Positions 49,906 through 61,300 of a stretch of 64,000 bases of DNA are shown one piece after another. The stretch comes from Polaribacter sargassicola (GTDB lineage: Bacteria > Bacteroidota > Bacteroidia > Flavobacteriales > Flavobacteriaceae), in contig NZ_JAHDAU010000006.1 in the NCBI RefSeq assembly GCF_021991835.1, forward strand, positions 62,001 to 126,000, given 5' to 3'. The translations under genes and the position numbers were made by a program. Under the pieces are notes generated by a model. The model was not told the DNA's origin. It ran no database searches and was given only the letters and a program-made list of their open reading frames with translations. The first letter of the stretch is position 1, and each line of letters starts with the position of its first letter.

Positions 49906-50847
49906 ATGACAATTACACAATTAAAATATGTTTTATCGGTTGCTGAGTACAAAAACTTTACTGTAGCAGCAGAACATAGCTTTGTTACACAACCTACTTT
50001 AAGTATGCAAATACAAAAATTAGAAGACCAGCTTGAAGTAAAAATCTTTAATAGATCTAAAAAACCAATTGAGTTAACACCTGTAGGAAAAAAAATTGTA
50101 GAACAAGCAAAAGTAATTGTAGATGAAAGTAATAGAATTTTAGATATAGTACATCAACAAAAAGGATATATTGGTGGCGAATTTAAATTAGGTATAATAC
50201 CAACTATTATGCCTACATTATTACCAATGTTTTTACAAAACTTTACCAAAAAGTACCCAAAAGTAAAATTAATTATAGAAGAATTAACCACAGAAGAAAT
50301 TATTAGAAAATTAACTGATGGACATATAGATGCTGCTCTAGCTGCTACACCTTTAGAAAACGAAGCTATTAAAGAAAAACCTTTGTATTATGAACCTTTT
50401 GTTGGTTTGGTTCCTCAAAACCACAGACTTTTTAAACAAACACAAATTTCTTCTGATGAATTAGAAATGGAAGATATTTTGTTATTAGAAGACGGACATT
50501 GTTTTAAAGATAATATTATAAATTTATGTAGAGCTCATAAAATTGATAATAAAAAAGGGTTTCAATTAGAAAGTGGAAGTTTTGATACTTTAATTAAACT
50601 TTCTAAAGAAGGCTTAGGTATGACATTATTACCTTATTTACATACTTTAGATTTAAATGAAGTTGATAAAACCCATTTAAGAGAATTTAAAAACCCACCA
50701 CCAGCAAGAGAAGTAAGTTTAATTTACCACAAATCTCAATTAAAAATACAATTAATAGAAGCTTTAAAGAAAACTATTGATGGTGTTGTAAGAGGTGCTA
50801 TTTCTTTTTCTGATGTTAAAATTATAAGTCCGCTACATAAAAAATAG
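49906..50847 (+). CDS. oxyR: OxyR, hydrogen-peroxide-sensing LysR regulator
   Basis: A 313-residue LysR-type regulator. An N-terminal winged helix-turn-helix (about 1-60; YVLSVAEYKNFTVAAEHSF) is followed by the LysR effector domain. The OxyR mark is the cysteine pair Cys199 (EDGHCFKDN) and Cys208 (INLCRAH), the same spacing and numbering as in E. coli OxyR, whose disulfide switches the protein on. The upstream in-frame ATG at 49867 would add 13 residues before the family's standard start MTITQLKYVLSVAE, so 49906 is used. Divergent dps is a probable target. No OxyR box was identified with confidence. Confidence 0.94.
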   Translation: MTITQLKYVLSVAEYKNFTVAAEHSFVTQPTLSMQIQKLEDQLEVKIFNRSKKPIELTPVGKKIVEQAKVIVDESNRILDIVHQQKGYIGGEFKLGIIPTIMPTLLPMFLQNFTKKYPKVKLIIEELTTEEIIRKLTDGHIDAALAATPLENEAIKEKPLYYEPFVGLVPQNHRLFKQTQISSDELEMEDILLLEDGHCFKDNIINLCRAHKIDNKKGFQLESGSFDTLIKLSKEGLGMTLLPYLHTLDLNEVDKTHLREFKNPPPAREVSLIYHKSQLKIQLIEALKKTIDGVVRGAISFSDVKIISPLHKK

Positions 50848-50863
50848 ACATTTATACATAAAC

Positions 50864-50896
50864 AAAAAAAGGAAGCTAAATTAGCTTCCTTTTTTT
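50864..50896. terminator. Bidirectional terminator between oxyR and the ABC-F gene
   Basis: Arms AAAAAAAGGAAGCTAA (50864-50879) and TTAGCTTCCTTTTTTT (50881-50896) around one base, a 16-bp perfect stem between convergent genes. Confidence 0.9.
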
Positions 50897-50917
50897 GTTT
50901 ATTAAACTTTAAAATTC

Positions 50918-52618
<1,701 letters not shown>

Positions 52619-52694
52619 TTAAAAATCTAATTTTTATGACTATTTTTAGAACTATTTTAACAATCAATTAACAACTATAACATACATGAATCTA

Positions 52695-52702
52695 TAACTT
52701 TG
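52695..52702 (+). promoter_or_regulatory. -7 box (TAACTTTG) of the thioredoxin-fold lipoprotein gene
   Basis: TAACTTTG fits TAnnTTTG and lies 26 bases before the ATG at 52729. Confidence 0.6.
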
Positions 52703-52728
52703 TACTACTAGTATTGAGCCATAATTAT

Positions 52729-54120
52729 ATGATTAAATATCTTTTTCGTTTTCTTTTTTTAATAATAATTGCAATCTTTTTTAGTTGTAACTATAACTCT
52801 AAAAATTCTGCTACCTATTTTGGTGGTAAAATTATAAATCCAAAATCTAATTATGTTGTTTTATATTCTTTAGAAGAAGTTATTGATACTTTTTTCTTGA
52901 ATAAGAAAAACAAATTTATTGGTGAGATTAAAAATCCTAAAGAAGGCCTTTACTACTTTAAACACGGCATCGAAAATCAATATATTTATATAGAACCTAA
53001 AGACAGTTTAATGCTACGCTTAAACTCTTGGGATTTTGATGAATCTTTAGTTTTTTCTGGTAGAGGTGCAGAAAGAAATAATGTTTTAATCGATTATTTT
53101 ATACAAGGAGAAAAGGATAATAAAATGTTTTATTTCTACAATAAACTAAACCCTACAGAGTTTCAAAAGAAAACGGATTCTCTTTTAGATTTAAAACTAA
53201 AAACATATAACAACTACGTAAATAATCATACAGAAGAAACTAACGGTTACAAATCTTTTTTAAAAGTAGCCTTAACTTATCCTATTTATGCAAGAATAGA
53301 AAAATACCCTGTTGCACATATAAAATATTCTAAAGAAAAAGAATTTCCTAAAACAAATAAAGACTTTTATAAGCACAGAAAAATTGTTGATATTAATAAT
53401 GATACTTTAATGTATTATTACCCTTACTCTAAATATATAAGTAATTTTTTATACAATACCACCTACTCTCTAGGACACAAACCTATGGATAATGAGTATT
53501 CTTCTAAATTTACTATAGATTTATTAAACACTACCAGCAATAAAATTAATTCTTCTGTTTCTAGAGATGCTATTTTAAAACAAACGGTTTTAGAGCATTT
53601 TTATAAAAGATCTAACTGTGATTTGTATGATGATGTTTTTAATGAATTTTTTAAATTATCTGAAAACGAACAAGATAAAGAACATCTTACAAAGCTTTTA
53701 AACGACAGTAAATCTGTTCTTAAAAATGAAAAAATAGTAGATTTTGTAATTACTGATTTTAATAAAAAAGAACATTCTATTAAAAATATTATTAGAGGTA
53801 AAAACTCTTTTCTATTTTTTTGGAATCCAGAATATTCTTCTCCTATATATATATCTTCTAGAATTAATTATTTGAGTAGAAAATTTCCTGAAGTTAAATT
53901 TGTTATTATAAGATCTGGCGAAAATAGCAACAAAAAGATTAAGAAATTAAATATTAAAACGCAGTACTACATAAATGAAGAAAGCAAAGCTAACAACTTC
54001 TTAACTAGTAAAATGCCACGTGCAATAATAATCAATAAAAAAGGAATTGTTACCAACGGATATGCCTCTATTTCTTCTAACAAAATATTTAAACAATTAA
54101 AAGAATTAGCTAAAAACTAA
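52729..54120 (+). CDS. Lipoprotein with C-terminal thioredoxin-like domain lacking CxxC
   Basis: A 463-residue lipoprotein: leader ends IFFSC (Cys20). After an N-terminal domain like the DUF4369-type beta domain of Bacteroidetes thioredoxin-family proteins (about 30-130; GGKIINPKSNYVVLYSLEE) and a helical middle (about 150-330), the C-terminal part (about 345-460) has thioredoxin/TlpA fold strands: NSFLFFWNPEYSSPIYISS, KFVIIRSGENS and AIIINKKGIV. The redox pair expected after FFW is missing (NPEYSSP), so it cannot be a normal disulfide oxidoreductase. The upstream in-frame TTG at 52714 is not chosen. Single gene with its own -7 box. Confidence 0.72.
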   Translation: MIKYLFRFLFLIIIAIFFSCNYNSKNSATYFGGKIINPKSNYVVLYSLEEVIDTFFLNKKNKFIGEIKNPKEGLYYFKHGIENQYIYIEPKDSLMLRLNSWDFDESLVFSGRGAERNNVLIDYFIQGEKDNKMFYFYNKLNPTEFQKKTDSLLDLKLKTYNNYVNNHTEETNGYKSFLKVALTYPIYARIEKYPVAHIKYSKEKEFPKTNKDFYKHRKIVDINNDTLMYYYPYSKYISNFLYNTTYSLGHKPMDNEYSSKFTIDLLNTTSNKINSSVSRDAILKQTVLEHFYKRSNCDLYDDVFNEFFKLSENEQDKEHLTKLLNDSKSVLKNEKIVDFVITDFNKKEHSIKNIIRGKNSFLFFWNPEYSSPIYISSRINYLSRKFPEVKFVIIRSGENSNKKIKKLNIKTQYYINEESKANNFLTSKMPRAIIINKKGIVTNGYASISSNKIFKQLKELAKN

Positions 54121-54149
54121 TACTTCGCTACCAATCAATAAATTTATTG

Positions 54150-54157
54150 TATATTTG
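54150..54157 (+). promoter_or_regulatory. -7 box (TATATTTG) of the DEAD-box helicase gene
   Basis: TATATTTG is a perfect TAnnTTTG, 104 bases before the helicase ATG; a leader of about 90 bases follows. Confidence 0.66.
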
Positions 54158-54164
54158 CACGATT

Positions 54165-54253
54165 TTTATTTTGAGTATAACTCATTAATAATCAGGTCGA
54201 ATTTATAATCGGGTTTGCAGGTCGGCGTTCTGTGAATCCAAAAAAACACAGTA
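54165..54253 (+). promoter_or_regulatory. Long 5' leader of the DEAD-box helicase gene
   Basis: The leader is richer in G and C than its surroundings, contains the direct repeat CAGGTCG twice (54193-54199 and 54218-54224, 25 bp apart), and ends in a hairpin CTGTG (54230-54234) / CACAG (54247-54251) just before the ATG. Bacterial cold-shock-type helicase genes often carry such regulatory leaders. No known riboswitch was recognised; structure and function are inference. Confidence 0.45.
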
Positions 54254-56074
54254 ATGTCAACATTTTTAGAATTAGGTTTAAAAGAACCGATTAACAGAGC
54301 ACTAACGGATTTAGGTTACGAAAAACCAACCGTTATTCAAGAAAAAGCAATCCCGCAAATTATTTCTTCAACAGACGATTTAAAAGCATTTGCACAAACA
54401 GGAACAGGAAAAACAGCAGCTTTTAGTTTACCAATATTAGAGCTTTTAGATCCTACAAACAGCAATGTACAAGCAATTATTTTATCACCAACTAGAGAAC
54501 TTGCTGTTCAAATTGGTAATAACATTAAAGATTTTTGTAAATATATTAAAGACATAAAAGTAACTACTGTTTATGGTGGTTCTAGTATGGAAGATCAAAT
54601 AAGATCTTTAAAAAGAGGCTCTCAAATTGTAGTTGGTACTCCAGGTAGAACTGTAGATTTAATTAACAGAAGAGCTTTAAAATTAGGTAACGTTCAATGG
54701 TTAGTCTTAGACGAGGCCGATGAAATGTTAAATATGGGTTTTAAAGATGAATTAGATAATGTTTTAGATGCTACGCCAGACTCTAAACAAACTTTATTAT
54801 TCTCTGCAACATTTCCTAGAGAAGTAGAAGCTATTGCAAAAAACTACATGACAAAACCAGTAGAAATTACTTCTGGTGAAAAAAATCAAGGTTCAGACAA
54901 TGTAAGTCATGAGTATTATTCTGTAACAGAAAGAACTCGTTACCCTGCTTTAAAAAGAATTGCAGATTTAAACCCTGATATTTATGCTATTATCTTTTGT
55001 AGAACTCGTAGAGAAACACAAGAAGTTGCAGATAATTTAATTAAAGACGGATACAATGCAGATGCTTTACACGGAGATTTATCTCAAGCTCAAAGAGATT
55101 CTGTTATGGGTAAATTCCGTAAGAAAACAATTCAAATTTTAGTTGCAACAGATGTTGCCGCTCGTGGATTAGATGTAACTGAATTAACACATGTTATAAA
55201 CCATAAATTACCAGATCAAATAGAAAACTACAACCACAGAAGTGGTAGAACAGGTAGAGCTGGTAATAAAGGTATTTCTATTGTTTTAGTTAACGGAAAA
55301 GAAAAAGGGAAGTTAAGACCAATAGAAAGAATTATTAAAAAGAAATTTATTGAAACAAAAGTGCCTTCTGGTAAAGAAATTTGTCAGAATCAATTAATGC
55401 ACTTAATAGATAAAGTTCAAAATATAGAGGTTAACGAATCTCAAATAAATGAGTTTTTACCTAATATTTACGAAAAATTAGAAGCTTTAGATAGAGAAGA
55501 ACTAATTAAAAAGTTTGTTTCATTAGAGTTTAATACTATGTTATCATATTATGAAAATGCTAAAGATTTAAACGATTTATCTTCTAGAGACAACTCTAGA
55601 GCAAGAACTGTTAATGAAAACATGACACGTTTCTTTATCAATATTGGTAGAAAAGACAGTTTAAACCCTGCTAAATTAATTGGTTTAATTAACGACCAAA
55701 ATATAGGTGATAAAATAGAAATTGGTGCTATAGATATTCTAGATACTTTTTCTTTCTTTGAACTTGACAAAAATTTTGAAGACAAAACATTAGAAGCTTT
55801 TTCTAGTAACAGACCAGATTTTGATGGTAGATCTGTAAATATAGAAATTACTAAGAAAGAACGCTCTGGTGGTTCTGGTGGACGAAGAAGAGGTGGAAAA
55901 AAACCTTTTGGTAAAAAAGATGGAGGATTTGGAAGACGTAGAAGTTCTGAAGGATCATCTAAAAGAAGTGATGATAGCGGTAGAAGATCTGAAAGACGTT
56001 CTTCTGATAGACCAAAAAGTACAGGAGGAGATAGAAAATCTAGCGGATTTGGAAGAAGACGTAGAGAACGTTAA
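54254..56074 (+). CDS. DEAD-box RNA helicase
   Basis: A 606-residue DEAD-box RNA helicase, the DeaD/CsdA type that unwinds structured RNA in ribosome assembly, mRNA decay or cold growth. All motifs present: Q-motif near the start (FLELGLKEPINRALTDLGYE), AQTGTGKTAA, PTRELAVQ, LDEADEML, FSATFP, and ATDVAARGLDVTELTHVI with HRSGRTGRAG. A helicase-associated RNA-binding domain (about 445-540) resembles the DbpA RRM type. The last about 65 residues are an arginine/glycine/serine-rich tail (GGRRRGGKKPFGK). Its own promoter with a 90-base leader; a terminator follows. Confidence 0.94.
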   Translation: MSTFLELGLKEPINRALTDLGYEKPTVIQEKAIPQIISSTDDLKAFAQTGTGKTAAFSLPILELLDPTNSNVQAIILSPTRELAVQIGNNIKDFCKYIKDIKVTTVYGGSSMEDQIRSLKRGSQIVVGTPGRTVDLINRRALKLGNVQWLVLDEADEMLNMGFKDELDNVLDATPDSKQTLLFSATFPREVEAIAKNYMTKPVEITSGEKNQGSDNVSHEYYSVTERTRYPALKRIADLNPDIYAIIFCRTRRETQEVADNLIKDGYNADALHGDLSQAQRDSVMGKFRKKTIQILVATDVAARGLDVTELTHVINHKLPDQIENYNHRSGRTGRAGNKGISIVLVNGKEKGKLRPIERIIKKKFIETKVPSGKEICQNQLMHLIDKVQNIEVNESQINEFLPNIYEKLEALDREELIKKFVSLEFNTMLSYYENAKDLNDLSSRDNSRARTVNENMTRFFINIGRKDSLNPAKLIGLINDQNIGDKIEIGAIDILDTFSFFELDKNFEDKTLEAFSSNRPDFDGRSVNIEITKKERSGGSGGRRRGGKKPFGKKDGGFGRRRSSEGSSKRSDDSGRRSERRSSDRPKSTGGDRKSSGFGRRRRER

Positions 56075-56093
56075 TTCTTACCTTAATTATAAT

Positions 56094-56127
56094 AAAAAAG
56101 CCTTATCAAATTTGATAAGGCTTTTTT
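56094..56127 (+). terminator. Rho-independent terminator after the helicase gene
   Basis: Arms AAAAAAGCCTTATCAAA (56094-56110) and TTTGATAAGGCTTTTTT (56111-56127), a perfect 17-bp palindrome ending in T-run. Confidence 0.88.
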
Positions 56128-56161
56128 ATTATTTATATATTTTTTAAAGATACTTTATAAA

Positions 56162-56977
56162 CTAACTCCAAAAAGCTCTCTTTTTATTTAACTCTTCTTC
56201 TTCTTTAGTTAACTCTTCTAATTCTTTTACAGATAAAACCTTTAAAAAAGAAGGATGTTGCTCTATTGCATATTCTATCATATTAACAATATCAGAAATA
56301 TCATCATTTTCATAATCAATTTTTAAAGGCTCTTTAATTACCATAGATTGCAAAACATTACGTTTTTTAATACGTAATCCTTTTTTATCAAAAGAACGTC
56401 TAAAACCATCAATAACAATAGGCACAACTATTGGCTTAAAAGTTTTAATTAAATGAGCAGTACCTCTTCTAATTGGTTTAAAAGGTGTTGTTGTACCTTG
56501 CGGAAATGTAATTACCCAACCATCTTTAATAGCTTTACCTATATTAGAAATATCAGAATTTTTTACTTGTCTTTTAACATCTTTACCAGCACTTCTCCAT
56601 GTTCTTTCTATAGATACAGAACCTGCATAAGCAAAAATTTTAGGTAAAAGACCCGCTCGCATAGTTTCTCCTGCAGCAACAAAATAAATATTCAATTTAG
56701 GATTCCAAATATATCCTACATTTTTAATAGAATCATCTCTACCACTTAAAGAAGCGTTAAAAACATGAAACATTGCAGCTACATCTGCAAAATAAGTTTG
56801 ATGATTTGATATGAATAAAACCCCAGAGTCTGGTAAGTTCCTTAAGTGTTCTGAACCTTCTATCTGTAAATCATTAAATTTACGATATCGTCCGTGAGAA
56901 ATAATTCCAAAAATTCTAATTAGCCATTTTTTTACTAACAAAATATGACCAAATGGATTCCTTTTTAATAAAGGCAT
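56162..56977 (-). CDS. 1-acyl-sn-glycerol-3-phosphate acyltransferase (PlsC-like)
   Basis: A 271-residue acyltransferase of the PlsC/LPLAT family that adds a second acyl chain to lysophosphatidate in phospholipid synthesis. The HxxxxD catalytic motif is ISNHQTYFADVAAM (about 56-69), followed by SVSIERTWRSAGKD and FPQGTTTPFKP, the phosphate-binding motif. The order fits the family. Divergent from nothing close; the -7 box TAAATTTG lies 28 bases before its ATG. Confidence 0.9.
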   Translation of the reverse strand: MPLLKRNPFGHILLVKKWLIRIFGIISHGRYRKFNDLQIEGSEHLRNLPDSGVLFISNHQTYFADVAAMFHVFNASLSGRDDSIKNVGYIWNPKLNIYFVAAGETMRAGLLPKIFAYAGSVSIERTWRSAGKDVKRQVKNSDISNIGKAIKDGWVITFPQGTTTPFKPIRRGTAHLIKTFKPIVVPIVIDGFRRSFDKKGLRIKKRNVLQSMVIKEPLKIDYENDDISDIVNMIEYAIEQHPSFLKVLSVKELEELTKEEEELNKKRAFWS

Positions 56978-57004
56978 TCTAAATTTGTTTTATACTAGTT
57001 TATA

Positions 57005-57012
57005 CAAATTTA
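57005..57012 (-). promoter_or_regulatory. -7 box (TAAATTTG) of the plsC-like gene
   Basis: On the minus strand TAAATTTG fits TAnnTTTG and lies 28 bases before the ATG at 56977. Confidence 0.55.
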
Positions 57013-57029
57013 CAAAAACATTTAAGAAG

Positions 57030-57659
57030 TTACTCTTTTAGAAGTTCTTTAATTTCAGACAACATCATAGCGGTTGCACCCCAAACTACATAATCATTTA
57101 ATTTAAAGCATGGTACTTCTATATTTTTCATATAAGATGTGTTCATTTTAACAGAACTAAGACTCGTATCGCTTAATAAATCACTTAATAAAACTTCAAT
57201 TATTGTATCTACTTCATAATTTAAGTTAAAATTTGGTCTTTGATTTACAAAACCTAAAAACGGACTTACTAAAAAATTACTTGGTGGTATATAAACATCG
57301 GTTAACTCTCTAACTAAATTAACAGAAGATTCTAAAACACCTACTTCTTCATAAGTTTCTCTTAAAGCAGTATTTTTAAGACTTTTATCTAAAACATCTA
57401 ATTTACCACCAGGAAAACTTATTTGTGAAGAATGTTTGCCATTATAACTAGCTCTTTTTGTTAAAAGAATACAAGCTTCTTTGTTTTTATTAGGATAAAT
57501 TAAAGCTAAAACCGCTGCTTTTCTTGGATTGTTTTTTGCTATTTGTTCGTCATTATATTTTAAACGAAGTTTTGGTGCCATTTTAAATTGTGCTTCTAAA
57601 CCACCTAATTCTTCTTTTTTTAGTTTATCAATTTTTAATTGAAATTTTTTAAAACTCAT
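57030..57659 (-). CDS. NUDIX hydrolase, CoA pyrophosphatase type
   Basis: A 209-residue NUDIX hydrolase. The NUDIX box is GGKLDVLDKSLKNTALRETYEEVGV (positions about 87-111; key Gly, Glu, Arg-Glu-x-x-Glu-Glu). The preceding HSSQISFPGG is typical of CoA pyrophosphatases (YeaB/NudL type), which cut CoA and acyl-CoA at the diphosphate. Substrate is inferred from this motif. Independent gene, 53 bases upstream of the plsC-like gene on the same strand, so probably the first gene of that pair. Confidence 0.88.
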   Translation of the reverse strand: MSFKKFQLKIDKLKKEELGGLEAQFKMAPKLRLKYNDEQIAKNNPRKAAVLALIYPNKNKEACILLTKRASYNGKHSSQISFPGGKLDVLDKSLKNTALRETYEEVGVLESSVNLVRELTDVYIPPSNFLVSPFLGFVNQRPNFNLNYEVDTIIEVLLSDLLSDTSLSSVKMNTSYMKNIEVPCFKLNDYVVWGATAMMLSEIKELLKE

Positions 57660-57751
57660 TTTTTATAATTACTTTAAACAAACTTATCATTTTCTAAAAT
57701 CAATAAATATTTTTTGGCAAGAATTTTGATATCTTAAACATAAATAAAACT

Positions 57752-58033
57752 ATGAATAAAAAATACAAAAAATTAATTTTAAGCATTATTTTAGACGTTA
57801 TTGGTTACTTAACCATTATACCTATTGATATTGTATGGGCACCTATTTCTGGTTATTTAATGACTAAAATGTACAAAGGTAGCAAAGGAAAAATTGCAGG
57901 TATTGTTAGTTTTCTAGAAGAGATTATTCCTTTTTCTGATGTAATACCAACTTTTACAATTATGTGGTTTTACACCTATGTTTTTAATAAGGATAAAGAA
58001 GAATCAGAAAAAATTGATGTACTTAAAAATTAA
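57752..58033 (+). CDS. Small membrane protein of unknown function
   Basis: A 93-residue protein with two or three hydrophobic segments (about 8-30, 48-62 and 62-82). No family recognised; the pattern PIDIVWAPISGYLMTKMYKG suggests a conserved cytoplasmic loop between helices. Its stop overlaps the 3' end of the convergent membrane protein gene by 4 bases. Confidence 0.65.
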   Translation: MNKKYKKLILSIILDVIGYLTIIPIDIVWAPISGYLMTKMYKGSKGKIAGIVSFLEEIIPFSDVIPTFTIMWFYTYVFNKDKEESEKIDVLKN

Positions 58034-58341
58034 CTTTTTTCTTTAAACAGAAAACCAAGTCCTAATCTACTTAAAAACTTTTTTTCAAACGTCCAAAAGA
58101 ATTTAAACTGTCCAAACAACCAACCAACAATTGGTAGTGTAAGCTGATATATAGGAAATATTAAAAGGATTCTTAATGGCCAATAAATTATAGGGTGAAT
58201 CGTTTCTGAAGATAATCCTAAAAAACTTGTTACTGGTTTTGCTACCCAAGCTGCAAATGAGCCATTAATTGCAAAAACAATAAAAATAGCCACTATAGAC
58301 CAGTTATTCTCTATTCCCCAACGTTCTTTTAGTTTTTTCAT
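58030..58341 (-). CDS. DUF6787-like small membrane protein
   Basis: A 103-residue protein with two membrane helices (about 15-34 and 52-75), the second ending in a WLFGQFKFFWTFEKKFL aromatic segment. I recall it as a flavobacterial family (DUF6787). Function unknown. Convergent with the preceding gene; it lies 40 bases before the T9SS cargo gene's end. Confidence 0.72.
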   Translation of the reverse strand: MKKLKERWGIENNWSIVAIFIVFAINGSFAAWVAKPVTSFLGLSSETIHPIIYWPLRILLIFPIYQLTLPIVGWLFGQFKFFWTFEKKFLSRLGLGFLFKEKS

Positions 58342-58381
58342 GATGTAACAAATTTACAATTAGAAAAGCATAAAATAAAAT

Positions 58382-61300
58382 CTAGTTGATAATTATTTTC
58401 TTACTAACAGTCCCTTTATCTGTTTCTATTTTTACAATATAAATTCCTGCAATTAAATTATCTCTTATAAGTTTTAATTTTAGAGATTTATCTGTATTTA
58501 TTTTACTTTTTATTTCTTTTCCTAACAGATTAAAGATAATTACTTTACTTATCAATAGAGAAGAAGACTGAATTGTTATTTCTTTTTTGTCATTAAAAAT
58601 TAAAATCTCATCAGAAATAAAATCATCAATATTACTTAACCTATCATTTTTAAAAGTGATAAAAAAACGATCGTTATAATCTCCTTGTATTAAATTTAAT
58701 GTTTTAGGTTCTGTTGATAAGTTAAAATACAGATCTAAAACGGCATCGTATAGATAAACATTTTCATCTAAATCAAATGAATCAACCTTAAAAGTTACCT
58801 CTCTATTTGTATTTGCTCTTACTTTTAAAGGGATAATTATAGATGGATTAAAATCTTCTATACCTGTTATAACAAACGGATTATTATTATTGTTATCTAT
58901 TTTTAAAGCTAAATCTGTAGGATTATAATCCCACATTTCTGCCTCATAACCATTTTCATAATTATTAGTAAGTCCTCTAAAACCAACTGCTACATTTCTA
59001 TGATATTTATTTTCATCAATAAATGTTTCAAAACCTAATCTTAAAATAGGGAAACTATTTTTCTCTTTTGTTTTATTTTCTTTGCTAAAAAAATTGGTAT
59101 CAGTCTCTAAAACATCAAACACTCTTTGTGCATTATTAAAAGTAATAGCGCCTCCCGTTGCAGATGCTTTTACAAAAAAGCCTTGAGCAATATCTATGTT
59201 TTGTCCTGGTACTTTTCCTGAACCATTAAATTCTGCTGCTGCTGTGCCAAGGCCAATAACTCTTGTTGCATAACCTCCTGCGTAATCGCTAGATTTGTGT
59301 GAAGTTGATGCAGATTGATAAAAATAAAGAGTACCTTCTATGCTTTGTGCAGATAAAGCATTATCTGTAATAAAAAGATCTGCATCTATTGGTGACGGAT
59401 AAGGATTACCGAGTAAACTATATGTTCCGCTACCATAAGCATCTATACTATGTATATAATCTCCATCGTTTGGTTTCCCTACAAAAGTATAATTTTGACC
59501 ATTTGAGTTACCTGTACTTTTAAAATTAAATCCAACTCCTGGGTTTATCAATTCTGTTGATGGATCAATTCCTTGATTCCATGAAAAAGTATTTATATAT
59601 GTAGATAACCAGTATTTACTTATGCTTATTGGTGTTGTTGTATAACTGCCATCATAACCATTTACAAATGAAATATTTAAAAGAGAACTTATTTCAGATA
59701 AAGGTATACTTCCATCTTTTAAAACTCCGTTTATGTTATATGTTTCTCCGTTAGTGGTAACTGGTGATGATAAATAACCAGAATCATATATAGAACTTAA
59801 ATTACTTTTTACATCTTTAAACAAATATCCATCTCCAGAAACATTTTTAACGCCACTATGTGTTTGTTTTAATTGGGAACTACCTAAAAGTCTTAAATCT
59901 CCTATTAACTCTAAAGATCCAGAAACATTTAATTCTAAACCTGTTGCTACGGATAAAGTGTTTCCTGCTTCTACATTTAAGCAGAAACAATCTACATTTT
60001 CTATTAAAGTAACATCTGTTTGAACAAGAACTCCTTTAGCTGCATCTGCTATTGTCGGTTCCCCATTAGTTCCGCTTCCTCCAGACCAATTTCCGTTGTA
60101 AATTATATCGTCATAACAATTTATAAAGTTTACACCAACAAAATCTGAAAAACCTACTGCATTATTTACAGTTACTGCTGTAGATGAAGAAAAAGCTGCA
60201 TCTGTAAAATTAAATACCAAATCGGCTACATCATCTATTTCTAAGTGAGATTTAGCAACTCCATCAAAAGAAAGTGTTGCTATTGTGTTTCCATTAGATA
60301 AAGTAAAAACAGGTATCAGACCTTCTGGTAAATTTGTAATAGAAAATTGAGTAACTTCATCAAGCAAGTTATCTCTATTGTTATCTGCAAAAGTATCTCC
60401 CGTTACGGTTACAACTAATTGGTTAGAAGTACTTATTGAACCATTATTTGTGGTTGACACTTCATGAAGAAACCCTTTCTTTAAATTAAATTCTTTTACA
60501 TTATCATTTTCTAAACCCACTATATATAATTTAGAACCTATATCATCAAAAGTAATTCCTGTTATCCTTGATTCATGTGAAGAGATTAAGTATTCGTTTG
60601 TTAAAATGGGTGTTCTTGTTAAAAGATCAAAAGGTGTAATGAGTGTATATTCATAAACTTTATCATTTTCATCTCCGGTTACAAAAAATTTAGTACCATC
60701 ATTTTTAAATGCCAAACCTGTAGGAGCATTATCATCAATATCAACAGAAAAACTACCTATGGGACCAGATGTAATGCTAGACAAATCGTAATTTGTAGAA
60801 AGTGAGTATACAATAATTCTATTTGTATTATTTCCTAAAAGAAATAACAAACTACCATCATTATTAAAGGTAAAACTTGATGGATTGGAGTCTTCTGAGT
60901 TTATATTATAACTACCTAAATGACTAACACTAGACGATAGATCGAAAGGTGTTGAAACTGAATATTCTTCAATATTATCAGACTGAGAACCAACAATATA
61001 AAATCTATCTCCAACATTATTAAATTGTATGCCTCTTATAAAGGTTTCTTGACTTCCTATAAATAATGCATCCTCGAATTCTATTGTAGAAATATCATAA
61101 GGAGTAGGTAAATTAAATTGTGAAACCGAATTTAAAGCATCTCCTGCAACGTACATTTTGGATCCATCCGTATTAAAAAGGACATCATGTATTGTAATTT
61201 CAATGGTTTCTAATTTATAACTATTTATATAAGTTACAGTGGATGTAAAATCAAAATTAGAAAATAAAGTATATTCATCTACATCCAAACCATCTGTTCC

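Noticed and set aside
55869..56147. 92-codon open frame inside the helicase tail
   Set aside because: It is an out-of-frame reading of the arginine/glycine-rich tail and has no start signal.
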